Part shown: positions 8,836 to 18,139 of the stretch, in pieces
How the letters are laid out: each line of letters starts with the position of its first letter
Position numbering within the stretch: position 1 is the stretch's first letter
Origin: Larkinella knui
GTDB lineage: Bacteria > Bacteroidota > Bacteroidia > Cytophagales > Spirosomataceae
Assembly (NCBI RefSeq): GCF_003858645.1
Contig: NZ_RQJP01000001.1
Location: 620,001 to 684,000 of the forward strand
Direction: 5' to 3'
Length of the DNA: 64,000 nt
Notes under the pieces: generated by a model
What the model was told of the DNA's origin: nothing
Databases searched by the model: none
What the model saw: only the letters and a program-made list of their open reading frames with translations
Program-made: the position numbers and the translations under genes

Positions 8836-9741
8836 ATGAAAAAACTGGCTTTCTTTTTCTGGGCGGTATTCCTGACCGGCGTTGGTCTGGCGCAACAGGT
8901 GTCCAGAGTTTCGAATGATTTTTTCGTGCTCCACAATGCCATCCGGGGCGATTCGACGTATAAAACCTTCGATCAGCAGGTGGAACTGATCAAAAGCCTC
9001 GGTTACGACGGGGTGGAAATCAACCAGCTGGATTCGTTCGATGGCATGAAAGCCGCGCTCGACAAGCACCAGTTTACGGGCTCGTATTTCTACATCAAAG
9101 TTAATCTCGATTCGCCCACGCCCGACCCCCGCATCGAACCCGATATCCGGGCGTTGAAAGGCACCAAAACCGTGCTGGCACCCTATATCGTCAGCGACGG
9201 AAAGCGGTTTACCTCGCCGTCGGCCCCGGCCGATTCCATCGTTGTCCGACACCTGCGTCAGCTAAGTGACTGGGCCACAGCGGCCGGTTTGCAGGTCGCG
9301 GTTTATCCGCACGTCGGTTTTTACGTCGAACGCGTCGACCACGCCCTCCGGCTGGTGAAGCAAACGGACCGGCCCAACGTCGGGCTGACGTTCAACCTGT
9401 GCCATTGGCTGGCAACGACACCCAAAGCCAGCCGAAGCGACTGGAAGGGGCTGCTGACGACGCTGAAGCCGCATCTGAAAATGATCACCATCAGCGGGGC
9501 AAACGACGTGGATGCTGCGGGGATGGACAACGGGCCAACGGGCATCTGGAATCAATACATTTTGCCGTTGGGAACAGGTAGTTTCGATACGTATGAACTG
9601 GTTCGCTACGCCATTCAGGATCTCGGCTTTCGGGGTCCCATCGGGGTGCAGTGTTACGCGATGAAGGGCGACAAACCCACGAACCTGCGTCATACGATGG
9701 CCGTCTGGCAACAGTATAAAACCCGCCTGACAAAACGGTAA
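8836..9741 (+). CDS. Sugar phosphate isomerase/epimerase-like TIM barrel, exported
   Basis: Start at 8836 (MKKLAFFFWAVFLTGVGLAQ) gives a Sec signal peptide; the open frame upstream only overlaps the preceding gene. The 301-residue product has the xylose-isomerase-like TIM-barrel pattern: LGYDGVEINQ, AVYPHVGFYVERVDHAL, NVGLTFNLCHWL, a late ITISG strand and a C-terminal GFRGPIGVQCY. It is 19 bp after the Gfo/Idh/MocA gene. The usual E-D-H-E metal set is only partly evident, so it could be catalytically divergent. Confidence 0.85.
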   Translation: MKKLAFFFWAVFLTGVGLAQQVSRVSNDFFVLHNAIRGDSTYKTFDQQVELIKSLGYDGVEINQLDSFDGMKAALDKHQFTGSYFYIKVNLDSPTPDPRIEPDIRALKGTKTVLAPYIVSDGKRFTSPSAPADSIVVRHLRQLSDWATAAGLQVAVYPHVGFYVERVDHALRLVKQTDRPNVGLTFNLCHWLATTPKASRSDWKGLLTTLKPHLKMITISGANDVDAAGMDNGPTGIWNQYILPLGTGSFDTYELVRYAIQDLGFRGPIGVQCYAMKGDKPTNLRHTMAVWQQYKTRLTKR

Positions 9742-9788
9742 GGGTGATTTTTCGATCGTTTCTTTCTTATTTAACCGACTAAACTACA

Positions 9789-10580
9789 ATGGCTTTTTCC
9801 CGCGAACACCTCCACACATACCAGCGCGACGGTTATGTCATCGTGCGAAATCTGTTTTCCAGAGACGAAGTCAAACGGCTCTACGACATTGCCGTCGGCG
9901 ATGCGGTTTTGAGTACAAAAACCTATGACCGCGTCGATGCATCGGGCCTGAAAACCCGGCTGGCGTTGTGGTATACCCTGGACGACAGTCTTTACAGCAA
10001 ATTTGCCCGGTCGGCGCGCATTCTGAACGGAGTGGAGCAGATTCTGGGTGGCCAGCCGGCCCATTACCATTCCAAACTGATGCAGAAAGAACCGCGAACC
10101 GGCGGAGCCTGGGAATGGCATCAGGATTATGGCTACTGGTACAAAAACAACGGGTTTCTGTTTCCCGACATGCTTTCGGTGCTGACCTCGCTGACGCCCG
10201 CAACGCAGGAAAACGGGTGTTTGCAGATGATCAAAGGGTCGCACAAAATGGGTCGGGTCGAACACGGTTTTTCGGGCGAACAGGTTGGAGCGGACCTGGA
10301 AAAAGTGAACGAAGCCCTGAAAATCATGCCGCTGGAATACCTCGAAATGGAACCCGGCGACACGGCTTTTTTCCACTGCAACACGCTGCACGCTTCGGCG
10401 GCAAATCTGTCTGACAAGCCCCGCTGGTCGATTATCACCGCTTATAATCTGGCCAGTAACAAACCGTATAAGGACGTTCACGAAAGTAGTTATACGCCCA
10501 TTGAGCCTTATGAGGGTGATTTGCTGACGGAATCCGAATCCGGTATTTCGGAAACCGCCGATTTTCTGGTGAAGAGATAG
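9789..10580 (+). CDS. Phytanoyl-CoA dioxygenase (PhyH) family protein
   Basis: Fe(II)/2-oxoglutarate-dependent oxygenase fold, 263 residues and cytosolic. It opens with the family sequence QRDGYVIVRNLFSRDEV; the metal motif HxD is in WEWHQDYGYW; PGDTAFFHCNTLHASAANLS holds the distal histidine and DKPRWSI the arginine that binds 2-oxoglutarate. In Bacteroidota such genes often sit in sugar or glycoside clusters with TIM-barrel isomerases, as here. Substrate unknown. Confidence 0.88.
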   Translation: MAFSREHLHTYQRDGYVIVRNLFSRDEVKRLYDIAVGDAVLSTKTYDRVDASGLKTRLALWYTLDDSLYSKFARSARILNGVEQILGGQPAHYHSKLMQKEPRTGGAWEWHQDYGYWYKNNGFLFPDMLSVLTSLTPATQENGCLQMIKGSHKMGRVEHGFSGEQVGADLEKVNEALKIMPLEYLEMEPGDTAFFHCNTLHASAANLSDKPRWSIITAYNLASNKPYKDVHESSYTPIEPYEGDLLTESESGISETADFLVKR

Positions 10581-10626
10581 AAAAAATATCTTGAGTCTCT
10601 CATCTCACTTCTCGTGTCTGTAAAAA

Positions 10627-11430
10627 ATGGCCATCAAATTTTACGCCCCCGCCTGGGGAAATACGCTGCCGTTCGATCGGTTCTGTCAAAATGTGAAAGC
10701 GGCCGGTTACGACGGCGTCGAAATGGCGCTGCCGTTTGAGGTCGATGAAAAAAACACCATTCTTGACAGTCTGGCCAAACATGGTCTGGAGTTCATCGGA
10801 CAATACTGGCAATCGCACGAAACCGATCTGGACGAACACGCGGCTAACTACGAAAAATACCTGCGGCATCTGATCGAAGCCAGGCCGTTGTTCATCAATT
10901 GCCAGACTGGAAAAGATTTTTTTACGTTCGAACAAAACCAGCGGCTTTTCGAGCTGGCCGACCGGATTACGGCGGAAACCGGCGTCAGAATTACGCACGA
11001 AACGCACCGGGGGAAAGCGCTGTTTGCGGCCCATATCACCCAAAATTACCTGCAAAAACTACCGGGTATCCGGCTCGCGCTCGACATTTCGCACTGGTGC
11101 AATGTGCACGAATCGCTGCTCGAAAACCAGTCCGAAGCCGTTCAACTCGCCATTCAGCATACCGATCACATTCACAGCCGGGTGGGGCATCCCGAAGGGC
11201 CGCAGGTCAACGATCCGCGCGCACCGGAATGGGCCGATGCCCTCGACGCGCACCTGAACTGGTGGGATCAGGTCGTGGCAACGCACCGCGAAAATAAAAC
11301 AGCCCTGACCGTGACAACCGAATTTGGCCCGGCACCCTACCTGCCAACGCTGGCGTATACCCAAATGCCCATCGCTAACCAGTGGGAGATCAATGTGTTC
11401 ATGATGAATTTGCTGAAAGAGCGGTATTGA
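10627..11430 (+). CDS. Sugar phosphate isomerase/epimerase (TIM barrel), cytosolic
   Basis: 267 residues without a signal peptide. Blocks of the AP-endonuclease-2/xylose-isomerase-like superfamily are clear: KAAGYDGVEMALPF, RITHETHRGKALFA (metal Glu), RLALDISHWCNVHE (metal Asp/His), HIHSRVGHPEGPQV and VTTEFGPAPY (last Glu). It differs from the exported paralogue at 8836 by its complete metal-ligand set. Last gene of the 6709-11430 cluster, where it would act on the product made inside the cell. Confidence 0.9.
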   Translation: MAIKFYAPAWGNTLPFDRFCQNVKAAGYDGVEMALPFEVDEKNTILDSLAKHGLEFIGQYWQSHETDLDEHAANYEKYLRHLIEARPLFINCQTGKDFFTFEQNQRLFELADRITAETGVRITHETHRGKALFAAHITQNYLQKLPGIRLALDISHWCNVHESLLENQSEAVQLAIQHTDHIHSRVGHPEGPQVNDPRAPEWADALDAHLNWWDQVVATHRENKTALTVTTEFGPAPYLPTLAYTQMPIANQWEINVFMMNLLKERY

Positions 11431-11723
11431 AAGGTGGCATTCAAACCGGTACTAAACAAGTGCTGCGCTGCTGATGATGCGTAACCTCACGCGTTACGAC
11501 CTGAGTAAAGATGAGCCGGTTTCGAAAAAAAGCCATTATGAGTTGGCAGTAGCAATTTGGATGAATTACCGGAAGAATTTGAAGATGTTTTTGAACAAAA
11601 CAGTATTTTTTGACTAAAACAGGTAGATCTGCAAAATAGAATTTAGCTATCGGGTTGATGAAGTTACTCCTTTCGTAGTTTTGTAGAATGGTCTTCAATC
11701 TCATCACCTAACTAATTTCCTTC
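11431..11723. other. Intergenic region, 293 bp
   Basis: Comparatively AT-rich. A minus-strand frame of 88 codons (11441-11707) has no family features and no plausible start context. The only supported element is the promoter at 11655-11683. Confidence 0.5.
11655..11683 (+). promoter_or_regulatory. Bacteroidota-type promoter for the amidohydrolase gene
   Basis: TTG (11655-11657), an 18-bp spacer and TAGTTTTG (11676-11683) match the Bacteroidota housekeeping consensus TTG-N17-19-TAnnTTTG exactly. It lies 40 bp upstream of the ATG at 11724, giving a leader of about 30-35 nt. Confidence 0.65.
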
Positions 11724-14700
11724 ATGCGGAAACTTTTCCTGACCGGTATGCTGGCCTGGGGTTTTGCCCAGATCGGCTGGTCGCAGGTCACTTTTCCCCG
11801 GAATGGCGTCTACGACGAACGACCGGGGCTCTATGCCTTCACCAATGCCACTATTGTTGTCGATCCAAAAACCACCCTTGAAGGAGCGACGTTACTCATT
11901 CGCAACGGCCGGATTGAAGCCGTCGGCAAAACCGTCAGCATTCCGGCAGGGGCGGTCGTGGCCGACTTAAAAGGCCAGCGCATCTACCCGGCTCTGGTCG
12001 ACATCGACTCGGATTATGGCATGCCTGCCATCCAGCGGAATGCGCCGGGCGGTGGGCGGGGCACTCCGCAATATGATTCCAACAAGAAAGGAGCCTTCAA
12101 CTGGAATCAGGCCATTCAGCCCGAAACCGACGCCGGAACAGTTTTCAAAGCCAATGTCGCTCAGGCCAACGAACTCCGGAAACTGGGTTTCGGGGCGGTG
12201 GTGACGCACCAGCACGACGGCATCGCCCGGGGAAACTCGGCGCTGGTGACGCTGGCCGACGACCGCGAAAACAACGTCCTGATCCGCGATCGGGTGTCGG
12301 CGCACTATTCATTTAGCAAAGGCACTTCGACCCAAACCTATCCCAACTCGCCGATGGGCGCGGTGGCGCTGCTGCGTCAGACGTATTACGATGCCGACTG
12401 GTATAAAAAAGCCGGAAAAACCGTTGAAGCCAACGCATCGCTCGACGCCTTCAACCAGTTACAGACGCTCCCGGCGGTATTTGAAGCACCCGATAAACTG
12501 GGCGTTTTGCGGGCGGATAAAATTGGGGAAGAATTTGGTATTCAGTATATTATTAAAAGTGCCGGGGACGAATACCAGCGGCTGGAGGAAGTGAAAGCCA
12601 CGGGCGCGTCGCTGATTGTTCCGCTCAATTTTCCGCAGGCTTTTGATGTGGAAGATGCCTGGGATGCCGACAATGTCACGCTGGCGGAAATGAAGCACTG
12701 GGAAATGGCGCCCGCCAATCCGGCGATGCTGGCAAAAGCCGGGGTGCCGTTTGCGCTCACCACCGCCAGTCTGCGGAACAAAACCGACTTCTGGGCGAAC
12801 CTCCGCAAAGCCATCGAACACGGGCTGACCGAACAACAGGCGCTGACGGCTTTGACCACGACACCCGCCCAACTGCTGAAAATCGACAACGAAGTCGGCA
12901 GCCTGAAACCGGGTTTGCTGGCGAATTTTATCATCACCTCCGACAATCTGTTCAGTGCCGATAATGTGATTCTGGAAAACTGGATTCGCGGAAAACAGTA
13001 CGTCTACGCCGATAAAAATGCCGCTGACTGGCGCGGAACCTACAACCTGACCATCGGTGATCGCAGCAATCTGAAGCTGACCATTACCGGAAAACCGGGC
13101 AAACCGGACTACCAGATTCAGGCCGATACCGTAAAAATTACGCCGAAAGTTTCCCTGAATAACGATCTGATCTCGTTGCAGGTGCAACTGGATAAAAAAC
13201 AGCCCGGAACGACGCGGTTGAGCGGGTATCGGACCGACGGAGCCACTTGGAAAGGCGAAGGTGAATTGCCGGATGGAAAAATCGTTAAATGGTCGGCGGT
13301 TTCGTCGCAGCCATTTTCGTTAACCGCAAAAGCCGATACCGCGAAGAAAACCGCTCCGCAGCTTGGGAAAATACTGTATCCGTTTGTTGGCATGGGCAAC
13401 CTCGAAAAGCCCAAAGCGCAAACGCTGCTGATTCGCAATGCGACGGTTTGGACCAATGAAAAAGACGGTGTTCTGCCCGGTGCGGACGTGCTGGTGCAAA
13501 ACGGCAAAGTGGCGCAGGTGGGCAAAAACCTGGCCGTACCGGCGGGGGCGCAGGTGATCGACGGAACGGGGAAACACCTGACCAACGGCATCATCGACGA
13601 GCATTCGCACATTGCGCTGTATTCGATCAACGAAGCCGGGCAGTCGAGCACGGCGGAGGTGCGGATGAGTGACGTGATCAATTCCGAAGATATCAATATT
13701 TACCGGCAACTGGCCGGGGGCGTCACGACCTCGCAGCTGCTCCACGGTTCGGCCAATTCCATCGGTGGGCAGTCGGCCATTGTAAAACTGAAATGGGGAG
13801 AAGCTCCGCAGGAAATGCTGGTGAAAGGGGCCGACGGTTTTATCAAATTTGCCCTCGGCGAAAACGTGAAGCAAGCCAACTGGGGCGATGCGGTACGGAT
13901 TCGTTTTCCGCAAACCCGGATGGGCGTGGAGCAACTGTATTTCGATCACTTCATTCGCGCCCGGGAATACGACAACGCCCGGAAAACGTATAATGGCCTG
14001 AGTACGAAGGAGAAAGCTAAAACAGCACCGCCCCGGCGGGATATTGAACTCGATGCCCTCGCCGAAATCCTGAACAAAAAGCGGTTTATCACCTGCCACA
14101 GTTACGTGCAGTCGGAGATCAACATGCTGATGAAAGTGGCGGATTCGCTGGGCTTCAAAGTCAACACGTTTACGCACATTCTGGAAGGCTATAAGGTGGC
14201 CGATAAAATGGCGAAACATGGCGTCGGCGGTTCGACTTTCTCCGATTGGTGGGCCTATAAAATGGAAGTAAAAGACGCCATTCCGTACAATGCCGCCCTG
14301 ATGGCGCGGGCGGGCGTGACGGTTTCCATCAATTCCGACGACGCCGAAATGGCCCGCCGACTGAATCAGGAAGCGGCCAAAGCGGTTGAATACGGCGGTA
14401 TGTCGGAAGAAGATGCCTGGAAAATGGTGACGCTCAATCCGGCCAAACTGCTGCACCTCGACAGCCGTCTGGGCAGCATCCGTGCGGGCAAAGACGCCGA
14501 CCTGGTGCTGTGGAACAACAATCCGCTGGCCATTTACGCCCGGCCCGAGAAAACCATCATCGAAGGCACGGTGTATTTCGATGCGCAGGACGAAGACCGC
14601 AAACGCGACGAGTTGCAGAAAGAACGCGCCCGCCTGATTCAGAAAATGTTAACCGCCAAAACCGGGGGTGCATCGACCCAGCGCCCGACCTTCCGCCGTC

Positions 14701-14774
14701 AGCGGATGTGGCATTGTGAAGACGTGGAAGGCGTGATGGCCGAAGGGGAACAACGTGCTGGACAAGAGAAATGA
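11724..14774 (+). CDS. Two-domain amidohydrolase (imidazolonepropionase-like), exported
   Basis: 1016 residues with a signal peptide (MRKLFLTGMLAWGFAQIGWS). Two amidohydrolase modules follow each other. The first (~25-445) has the flanking beta-domain (LEGATLLIRNGRIEAVG; VGSLKPGLLANFIITSD) but reads PALVDIDSDYGMP where the metal HxH should be. The second (~565-985) keeps IIDEHSHIALYS, THILEG and NSDD, and ends SIRAGKDADLVLWNNNP, so it should bind metal. Probably a periplasmic hydrolase with one degenerate half. Likely co-transcribed with the next gene. Confidence 0.88.
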   Translation: MRKLFLTGMLAWGFAQIGWSQVTFPRNGVYDERPGLYAFTNATIVVDPKTTLEGATLLIRNGRIEAVGKTVSIPAGAVVADLKGQRIYPALVDIDSDYGMPAIQRNAPGGGRGTPQYDSNKKGAFNWNQAIQPETDAGTVFKANVAQANELRKLGFGAVVTHQHDGIARGNSALVTLADDRENNVLIRDRVSAHYSFSKGTSTQTYPNSPMGAVALLRQTYYDADWYKKAGKTVEANASLDAFNQLQTLPAVFEAPDKLGVLRADKIGEEFGIQYIIKSAGDEYQRLEEVKATGASLIVPLNFPQAFDVEDAWDADNVTLAEMKHWEMAPANPAMLAKAGVPFALTTASLRNKTDFWANLRKAIEHGLTEQQALTALTTTPAQLLKIDNEVGSLKPGLLANFIITSDNLFSADNVILENWIRGKQYVYADKNAADWRGTYNLTIGDRSNLKLTITGKPGKPDYQIQADTVKITPKVSLNNDLISLQVQLDKKQPGTTRLSGYRTDGATWKGEGELPDGKIVKWSAVSSQPFSLTAKADTAKKTAPQLGKILYPFVGMGNLEKPKAQTLLIRNATVWTNEKDGVLPGADVLVQNGKVAQVGKNLAVPAGAQVIDGTGKHLTNGIIDEHSHIALYSINEAGQSSTAEVRMSDVINSEDINIYRQLAGGVTTSQLLHGSANSIGGQSAIVKLKWGEAPQEMLVKGADGFIKFALGENVKQANWGDAVRIRFPQTRMGVEQLYFDHFIRAREYDNARKTYNGLSTKEKAKTAPPRRDIELDALAEILNKKRFITCHSYVQSEINMLMKVADSLGFKVNTFTHILEGYKVADKMAKHGVGGSTFSDWWAYKMEVKDAIPYNAALMARAGVTVSINSDDAEMARRLNQEAAKAVEYGGMSEEDAWKMVTLNPAKLLHLDSRLGSIRAGKDADLVLWNNNPLAIYARPEKTIIEGTVYFDAQDEDRKRDELQKERARLIQKMLTAKTGGASTQRPTFRRQRMWHCEDVEGVMAEGEQRAGQEK

Positions 14775-14830
14775 GACAAGAGAGAAAGGACAAGAGACCA
14801 ACTGAAGTAGCCTCTATTCTCTTGTCTCAT
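14771..14830. repeat. Intergenic inverted repeat (ATGAGACAAGAGA family)
   Basis: Perfect 13-bp arms ATGAGACAAGAGA (14771-14783) and its complement (14818-14830), 34-bp loop. The left arm overlaps the TGA stop of the upstream gene. Word content matches the hisG-hisD element (2663-2743), and a partial single-arm likeness occurs near 10594-10617. Confidence 0.6.
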
Positions 14831-14850
14831 CTCTCACTTCTAACCAACAA

Positions 14851-16155
14851 ATGAAACATCTAAAACTCTCGATATTCCTCCTGGCATCCCTCAGCGGTTT
14901 TGCCCAGAATCCGGCTCCGGCGGGTCCGCAGGTGCGGGCCATTGCGTTGACGGGCGCGACGATTCACGTTGGCAACGGCCAGGTGATTACCAATGGTGTG
15001 ATTCTGTTCGATAAAGGCATCATTACCGCCGTGGGTGACGGAAACACGCCGACCAACGGCGCGGAGGTGATCAGTGTGGCCGGGAAACACGTGTATCCGG
15101 GCCTGATTTCACCGGCCGCAACGGTCGGTTTGCAGGAATTTGCCTCGGTTCGGGCGACGCTCGATTACCAGGAAACCGGGGCGCTGAACCCCAACGTTCG
15201 GGCGCTGATTGCCTACAACACGGATTCGGAAGTGATTCCGACCATTCGGAACAACGGCTTGCTGATGACGCAGGCCGTGCCGGACGGGGGCGTGATAGCC
15301 GGCAGTTCGTCGGTGATGCACACCGACGGCTGGAACTGGGAAGATGCGGTTTTGAAAGCCGACGACGGCCTGTGGCTGAACTGGCCGGGGTATTTTGCCC
15401 GCAGTTTCGATTTCGATACGTTTGCGGTCAGCCTGAAAAAGAACGAACAGCAGCAGGACGGCATCAATGCACTAACGGCCACCTTTTCGGATGCGAGGGC
15501 GTATGCCGACCTGAAAAATCCGGCGCCAAAAAACCTCAAACTGGAAGCGATGAAGGGTCTGTTCGACGGCTCGAAATGCCTGTACATCCGCGCCAGTTAC
15601 GGCAAGGACATCATCGAAGCCATTAAGTTTGCCAGGCAGATGGGCGTTCGGAAACCGGTCATCGTTGGGGCCGAAGATGCGGGCCGGGTGGTCGATTTTC
15701 TGAAAGAAAACAACGTCCCGGTCATTCTGGGGGCCATGCACCGGTTGCCGACCTTGCAGGACGAGGATGTGTATCTGCCGTATAAACTGCCCGGTTTGCT
15801 GCAAAAAGCCGGGGTGCTGGTGAGTTTGAGCTACGACGGCGAATGGTGGCGCACCCGCAACCTGCCGTTTCAGGCCGGAACAGCCGCCGGTTTCAGCGGT
15901 ATCGACAAAGAGGAAGCCCTGAAAATGATTACCTCGAATACCGCCCGGATCATGGGCATTGACAACGTGGTGGGCACGCTCGAAAAAGGCAAACACGCCA
16001 CACTGGTGGTGTCGAAAGGCGATTTGCTGGACATGCGGACCAACGTCATCGAACACGCGTTTATTCAGGGCCGTCACCTCAATCTGGATGACAAACACAA
16101 GCGGTTGTACCACATGTACCGCGAGAAGTATGGGCAGCCGGATTTGGGGAAATAA
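14851..16155 (+). CDS. Amidohydrolase-like exported protein lacking the HxH motif
   Basis: 434 residues with signal peptide MKHLKLSIFLLASLSGFAQ. It has the composite beta-domain (TGATIHVGNGQVITNGVILF; TLEKGKHATLVVSKGD) and barrel parts typical of imidazolonepropionase-like amidohydrolases, but where the HxH metal pair is expected the sequence is HVYPGLISPAATVGLQ. It thus resembles the degenerate first half of the 11724 protein and may partner it rather than catalyse. It follows that gene by 76 bp and ends at a good terminator (16178-16212). Confidence 0.85.
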   Translation: MKHLKLSIFLLASLSGFAQNPAPAGPQVRAIALTGATIHVGNGQVITNGVILFDKGIITAVGDGNTPTNGAEVISVAGKHVYPGLISPAATVGLQEFASVRATLDYQETGALNPNVRALIAYNTDSEVIPTIRNNGLLMTQAVPDGGVIAGSSSVMHTDGWNWEDAVLKADDGLWLNWPGYFARSFDFDTFAVSLKKNEQQQDGINALTATFSDARAYADLKNPAPKNLKLEAMKGLFDGSKCLYIRASYGKDIIEAIKFARQMGVRKPVIVGAEDAGRVVDFLKENNVPVILGAMHRLPTLQDEDVYLPYKLPGLLQKAGVLVSLSYDGEWWRTRNLPFQAGTAAGFSGIDKEEALKMITSNTARIMGIDNVVGTLEKGKHATLVVSKGDLLDMRTNVIEHAFIQGRHLNLDDKHKRLYHMYREKYGQPDLGK

Positions 16156-16177
16156 GGGGGAATTTTTGTAGTATTGG

Positions 16178-16212
16178 GGAGCTCGATCATCAAAAGATTG
16201 GGCTCCTTTTTT
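16178..16212 (+). terminator. Rho-independent terminator
   Basis: Eleven-bp stem (GGAGCTCGATC, 16178-16188, with GATTGGGCTCC, 16196-16206, two G-U pairs) followed by six T (16207-16212), 23 bp after the stop of the amidohydrolase-like gene. Confidence 0.8.
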
Positions 16213-16268
16213 CGTGTTGGCAGATCGCAACGGGTGTCCAAACGTAAACTCTAAAACCCTTTACTAGT

Positions 16269-16487
16269 ATGTCTTTTCAAGCCTACCTGGATAACATTAA
16301 AGCCAAGACGGGAATGACCCCGGCGGACTTTAAAAAATTAGCGGAAGAAAAAGAATTTATCCTTGACGGAAAACTTAATCCAAAAGTAAAAGCGACAGAA
16401 ATAACAAACTGGTTGAAGGATGAATTTGAATTGGGACACGGACATGCAATGGCCATTTATGCGACATTGAAAGGCAAAACGGAATGA
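16269..16487 (+). CDS. DUF4287-domain small protein
   Basis: 72 residues, almost entirely one DUF4287 domain: MSFQAYLDNIKAKTGMTPADF, a central K-A-E-I-TNWLKDEFELGHGHAMAIYATL and a lysine-rich end. Small cytosolic helical protein of unknown role. Its stop overlaps the start of the serine hydrolase gene by 4 bp (ATGA), so the two are coupled. Confidence 0.85.
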   Translation: MSFQAYLDNIKAKTGMTPADFKKLAEEKEFILDGKLNPKVKATEITNWLKDEFELGHGHAMAIYATLKGKTE

Positions 16488-17548
16488 GACAATTTACAAC
16501 GCTGATTGTATATCTATGCTTTTGCTTTTCCGGAAAGGCCCAGAAAATACCGGCAAATCTCCTGGATAGTATTGCGATTACAGGGAACAACGGCACGTAT
16601 CCCAACCTGGAAGGAGTTACCATCACCCAACGTGGCAAGCTTGTTTTTGAAACCTATCTTCATGGGTTAAGGAAGAACAGTCTGCACGATACGCGTTCTG
16701 CTTTTAAGTCCGTTACGGCGCTCTTGATCGGTATTGCGATCGACAAAGGGTTTATTAAAAATGTACATCAAAAAGTATATTCTTTTTTCCCGGAGTATAA
16801 GCCCTACGGAAACTGGACTGCTTTAAAAGACAGCATGACCATTGAGCATTTGCTGGCGATGAAATCCGGTTTTGACTGCGAAGAATGGGAGGGAAGCAAG
16901 GATTGTGAAGACGATATGGAAAATACGCAGGACTGGATCAAATTTTGTCTTGACTTGCCCTTAAAAAATAAACCGGGGACGCACTGGGATTATACATCGA
17001 TCAATGCCATGCTATTAGGCGGTATCATTGCTCATGCTTCCCATAGGTCGGTTTCGGATTTTGCCAATACATATCTGTTCAAACCGTTGGGAATTACCCA
17101 GTACCGATGGACAAAAGATCCGCTCGGCCACGAAACGACCGCGGGTTCTTTTTATATGTCTCCCGGAGACCTGAATAAAATTGGGCAAGTGGTTTTAAAT
17201 GACGGTGTTTATGCTGGTAAAAGAGTGGTTTCCGCGAAATGGATTGACACCATGACGGCAGGGCGTACAAAAATTGAAGATTTTTCCAATGTGCGGATTT
17301 CCAAAAATAAAACCGCTATTCCGCAGCCCACTTATTACGGGTATATGTGGTATACGGAAGAAATAAAAACGGATCAATGGAAGCACACGGTTATTTTTGC
17401 TTCCGGAAATGGCGGGCAGTATATCATGGTAATCAGAGATCTGGATTTGGTTGTAACCTTTACGGGCAATAGCTACAATTCTGCCAAATCAAAACTGCCT
17501 TTTGATATCCTGATCAACTACATTTTGCCTTATTTTGACCGGAAATAG
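16484..17548 (+). CDS. Serine hydrolase, beta-lactamase (class C)/esterase family
   Basis: 354 residues, signal peptide MRQFTTLIVYLCFCFSGKAQ. The catalytic SxxK is SAFK (S72, K75). The second motif is YTSIN (Y170), slightly different from the common YSN. GSFYMSPGDLNKIGQVVLNDG and a late FASGNGGQYIMV (HxG-like third motif region) follow. Acts in the periplasm; members hydrolyse esters, D-amino-acid peptides or beta-lactams and the substrate cannot be predicted. Coupled to the DUF4287 gene. Confidence 0.88.
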   Translation: MRQFTTLIVYLCFCFSGKAQKIPANLLDSIAITGNNGTYPNLEGVTITQRGKLVFETYLHGLRKNSLHDTRSAFKSVTALLIGIAIDKGFIKNVHQKVYSFFPEYKPYGNWTALKDSMTIEHLLAMKSGFDCEEWEGSKDCEDDMENTQDWIKFCLDLPLKNKPGTHWDYTSINAMLLGGIIAHASHRSVSDFANTYLFKPLGITQYRWTKDPLGHETTAGSFYMSPGDLNKIGQVVLNDGVYAGKRVVSAKWIDTMTAGRTKIEDFSNVRISKNKTAIPQPTYYGYMWYTEEIKTDQWKHTVIFASGNGGQYIMVIRDLDLVVTFTGNSYNSAKSKLPFDILINYILPYFDRK

Positions 17549-18139
17549 CGTGGCCACAAACAAACGGTTTTGGGCAAGTGGGGGAGACGTAATAGCATGG
17601 CCCATTGGCCTGCCATTTTTCAAATGGCCTATCGATGTTTACGGACGGTGAAAAATCTATAGTGAACACGAACGATGCGATTATTGACCCCGGAGGGGTC
17701 GAATGTTTGTAGCAAACCGGTGTGCTGAGAATTCCCCGCGTGTCGGAAGTACGCGACTAAACTGCCAATTGTTGCGTACCTATCGGCACGCCTGGAGTGC
17801 TCATGAATACCCATTTGCTATTAACATTACGTGCCGCTGGCACTTAAACAACTGGTAGGCTAGGAAATAATCTCCTTGTTCGCGTTAAAATTAAAGCCGA
17901 CGAAGATGTTAGGAATGGTTTGAATCGTGGGCATCGGGAATGGGATGGACACGCTCGAAAAAGGCGAACACGCAACGCTGGGGTTCTCGAAAGGCCTGAA
18001 TGCTGACGCATTCTCAGTAGTGGTATTCAAAAAAATAGTATCAATACGTTTTGCATTACTTTATTCAACGTGCTTTTTGACCTGCTTAGCTAGCTGCTGA
18101 ATGATTGTAAATTGGTTAACGTTTAAAGAATAAAAAACC
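17549..18139. other. Intergenic region, 591 bp, with a gene remnant
   Basis: No intact gene. A 61-codon minus frame (17629-17814) has no features. The only recognisable content is a decayed copy of an amidohydrolase 3' part at 17924-18006. Confidence 0.55.
17924..18006 (+). pseudogene. Remnant of an amidohydrolase C-terminus
   Basis: In one frame the sequence reads IVGIGNGMDTLEKGEHATLG followed by FSKG, which aligns with RIMGIDNVVGTLEKGKHATL and VVSKG of the 14851 protein. At DNA level the match covers CACGCTCGAAAAAGGC and neighbouring bases. No start, no rest of the gene, and the homology breaks off on both sides. Confidence 0.7.

Noticed and set aside
11441-11707. 88-codon minus-strand frame in the gap before the amidohydrolase
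   Set aside because: No family features, overlaps the promoter of the next gene, no start context.
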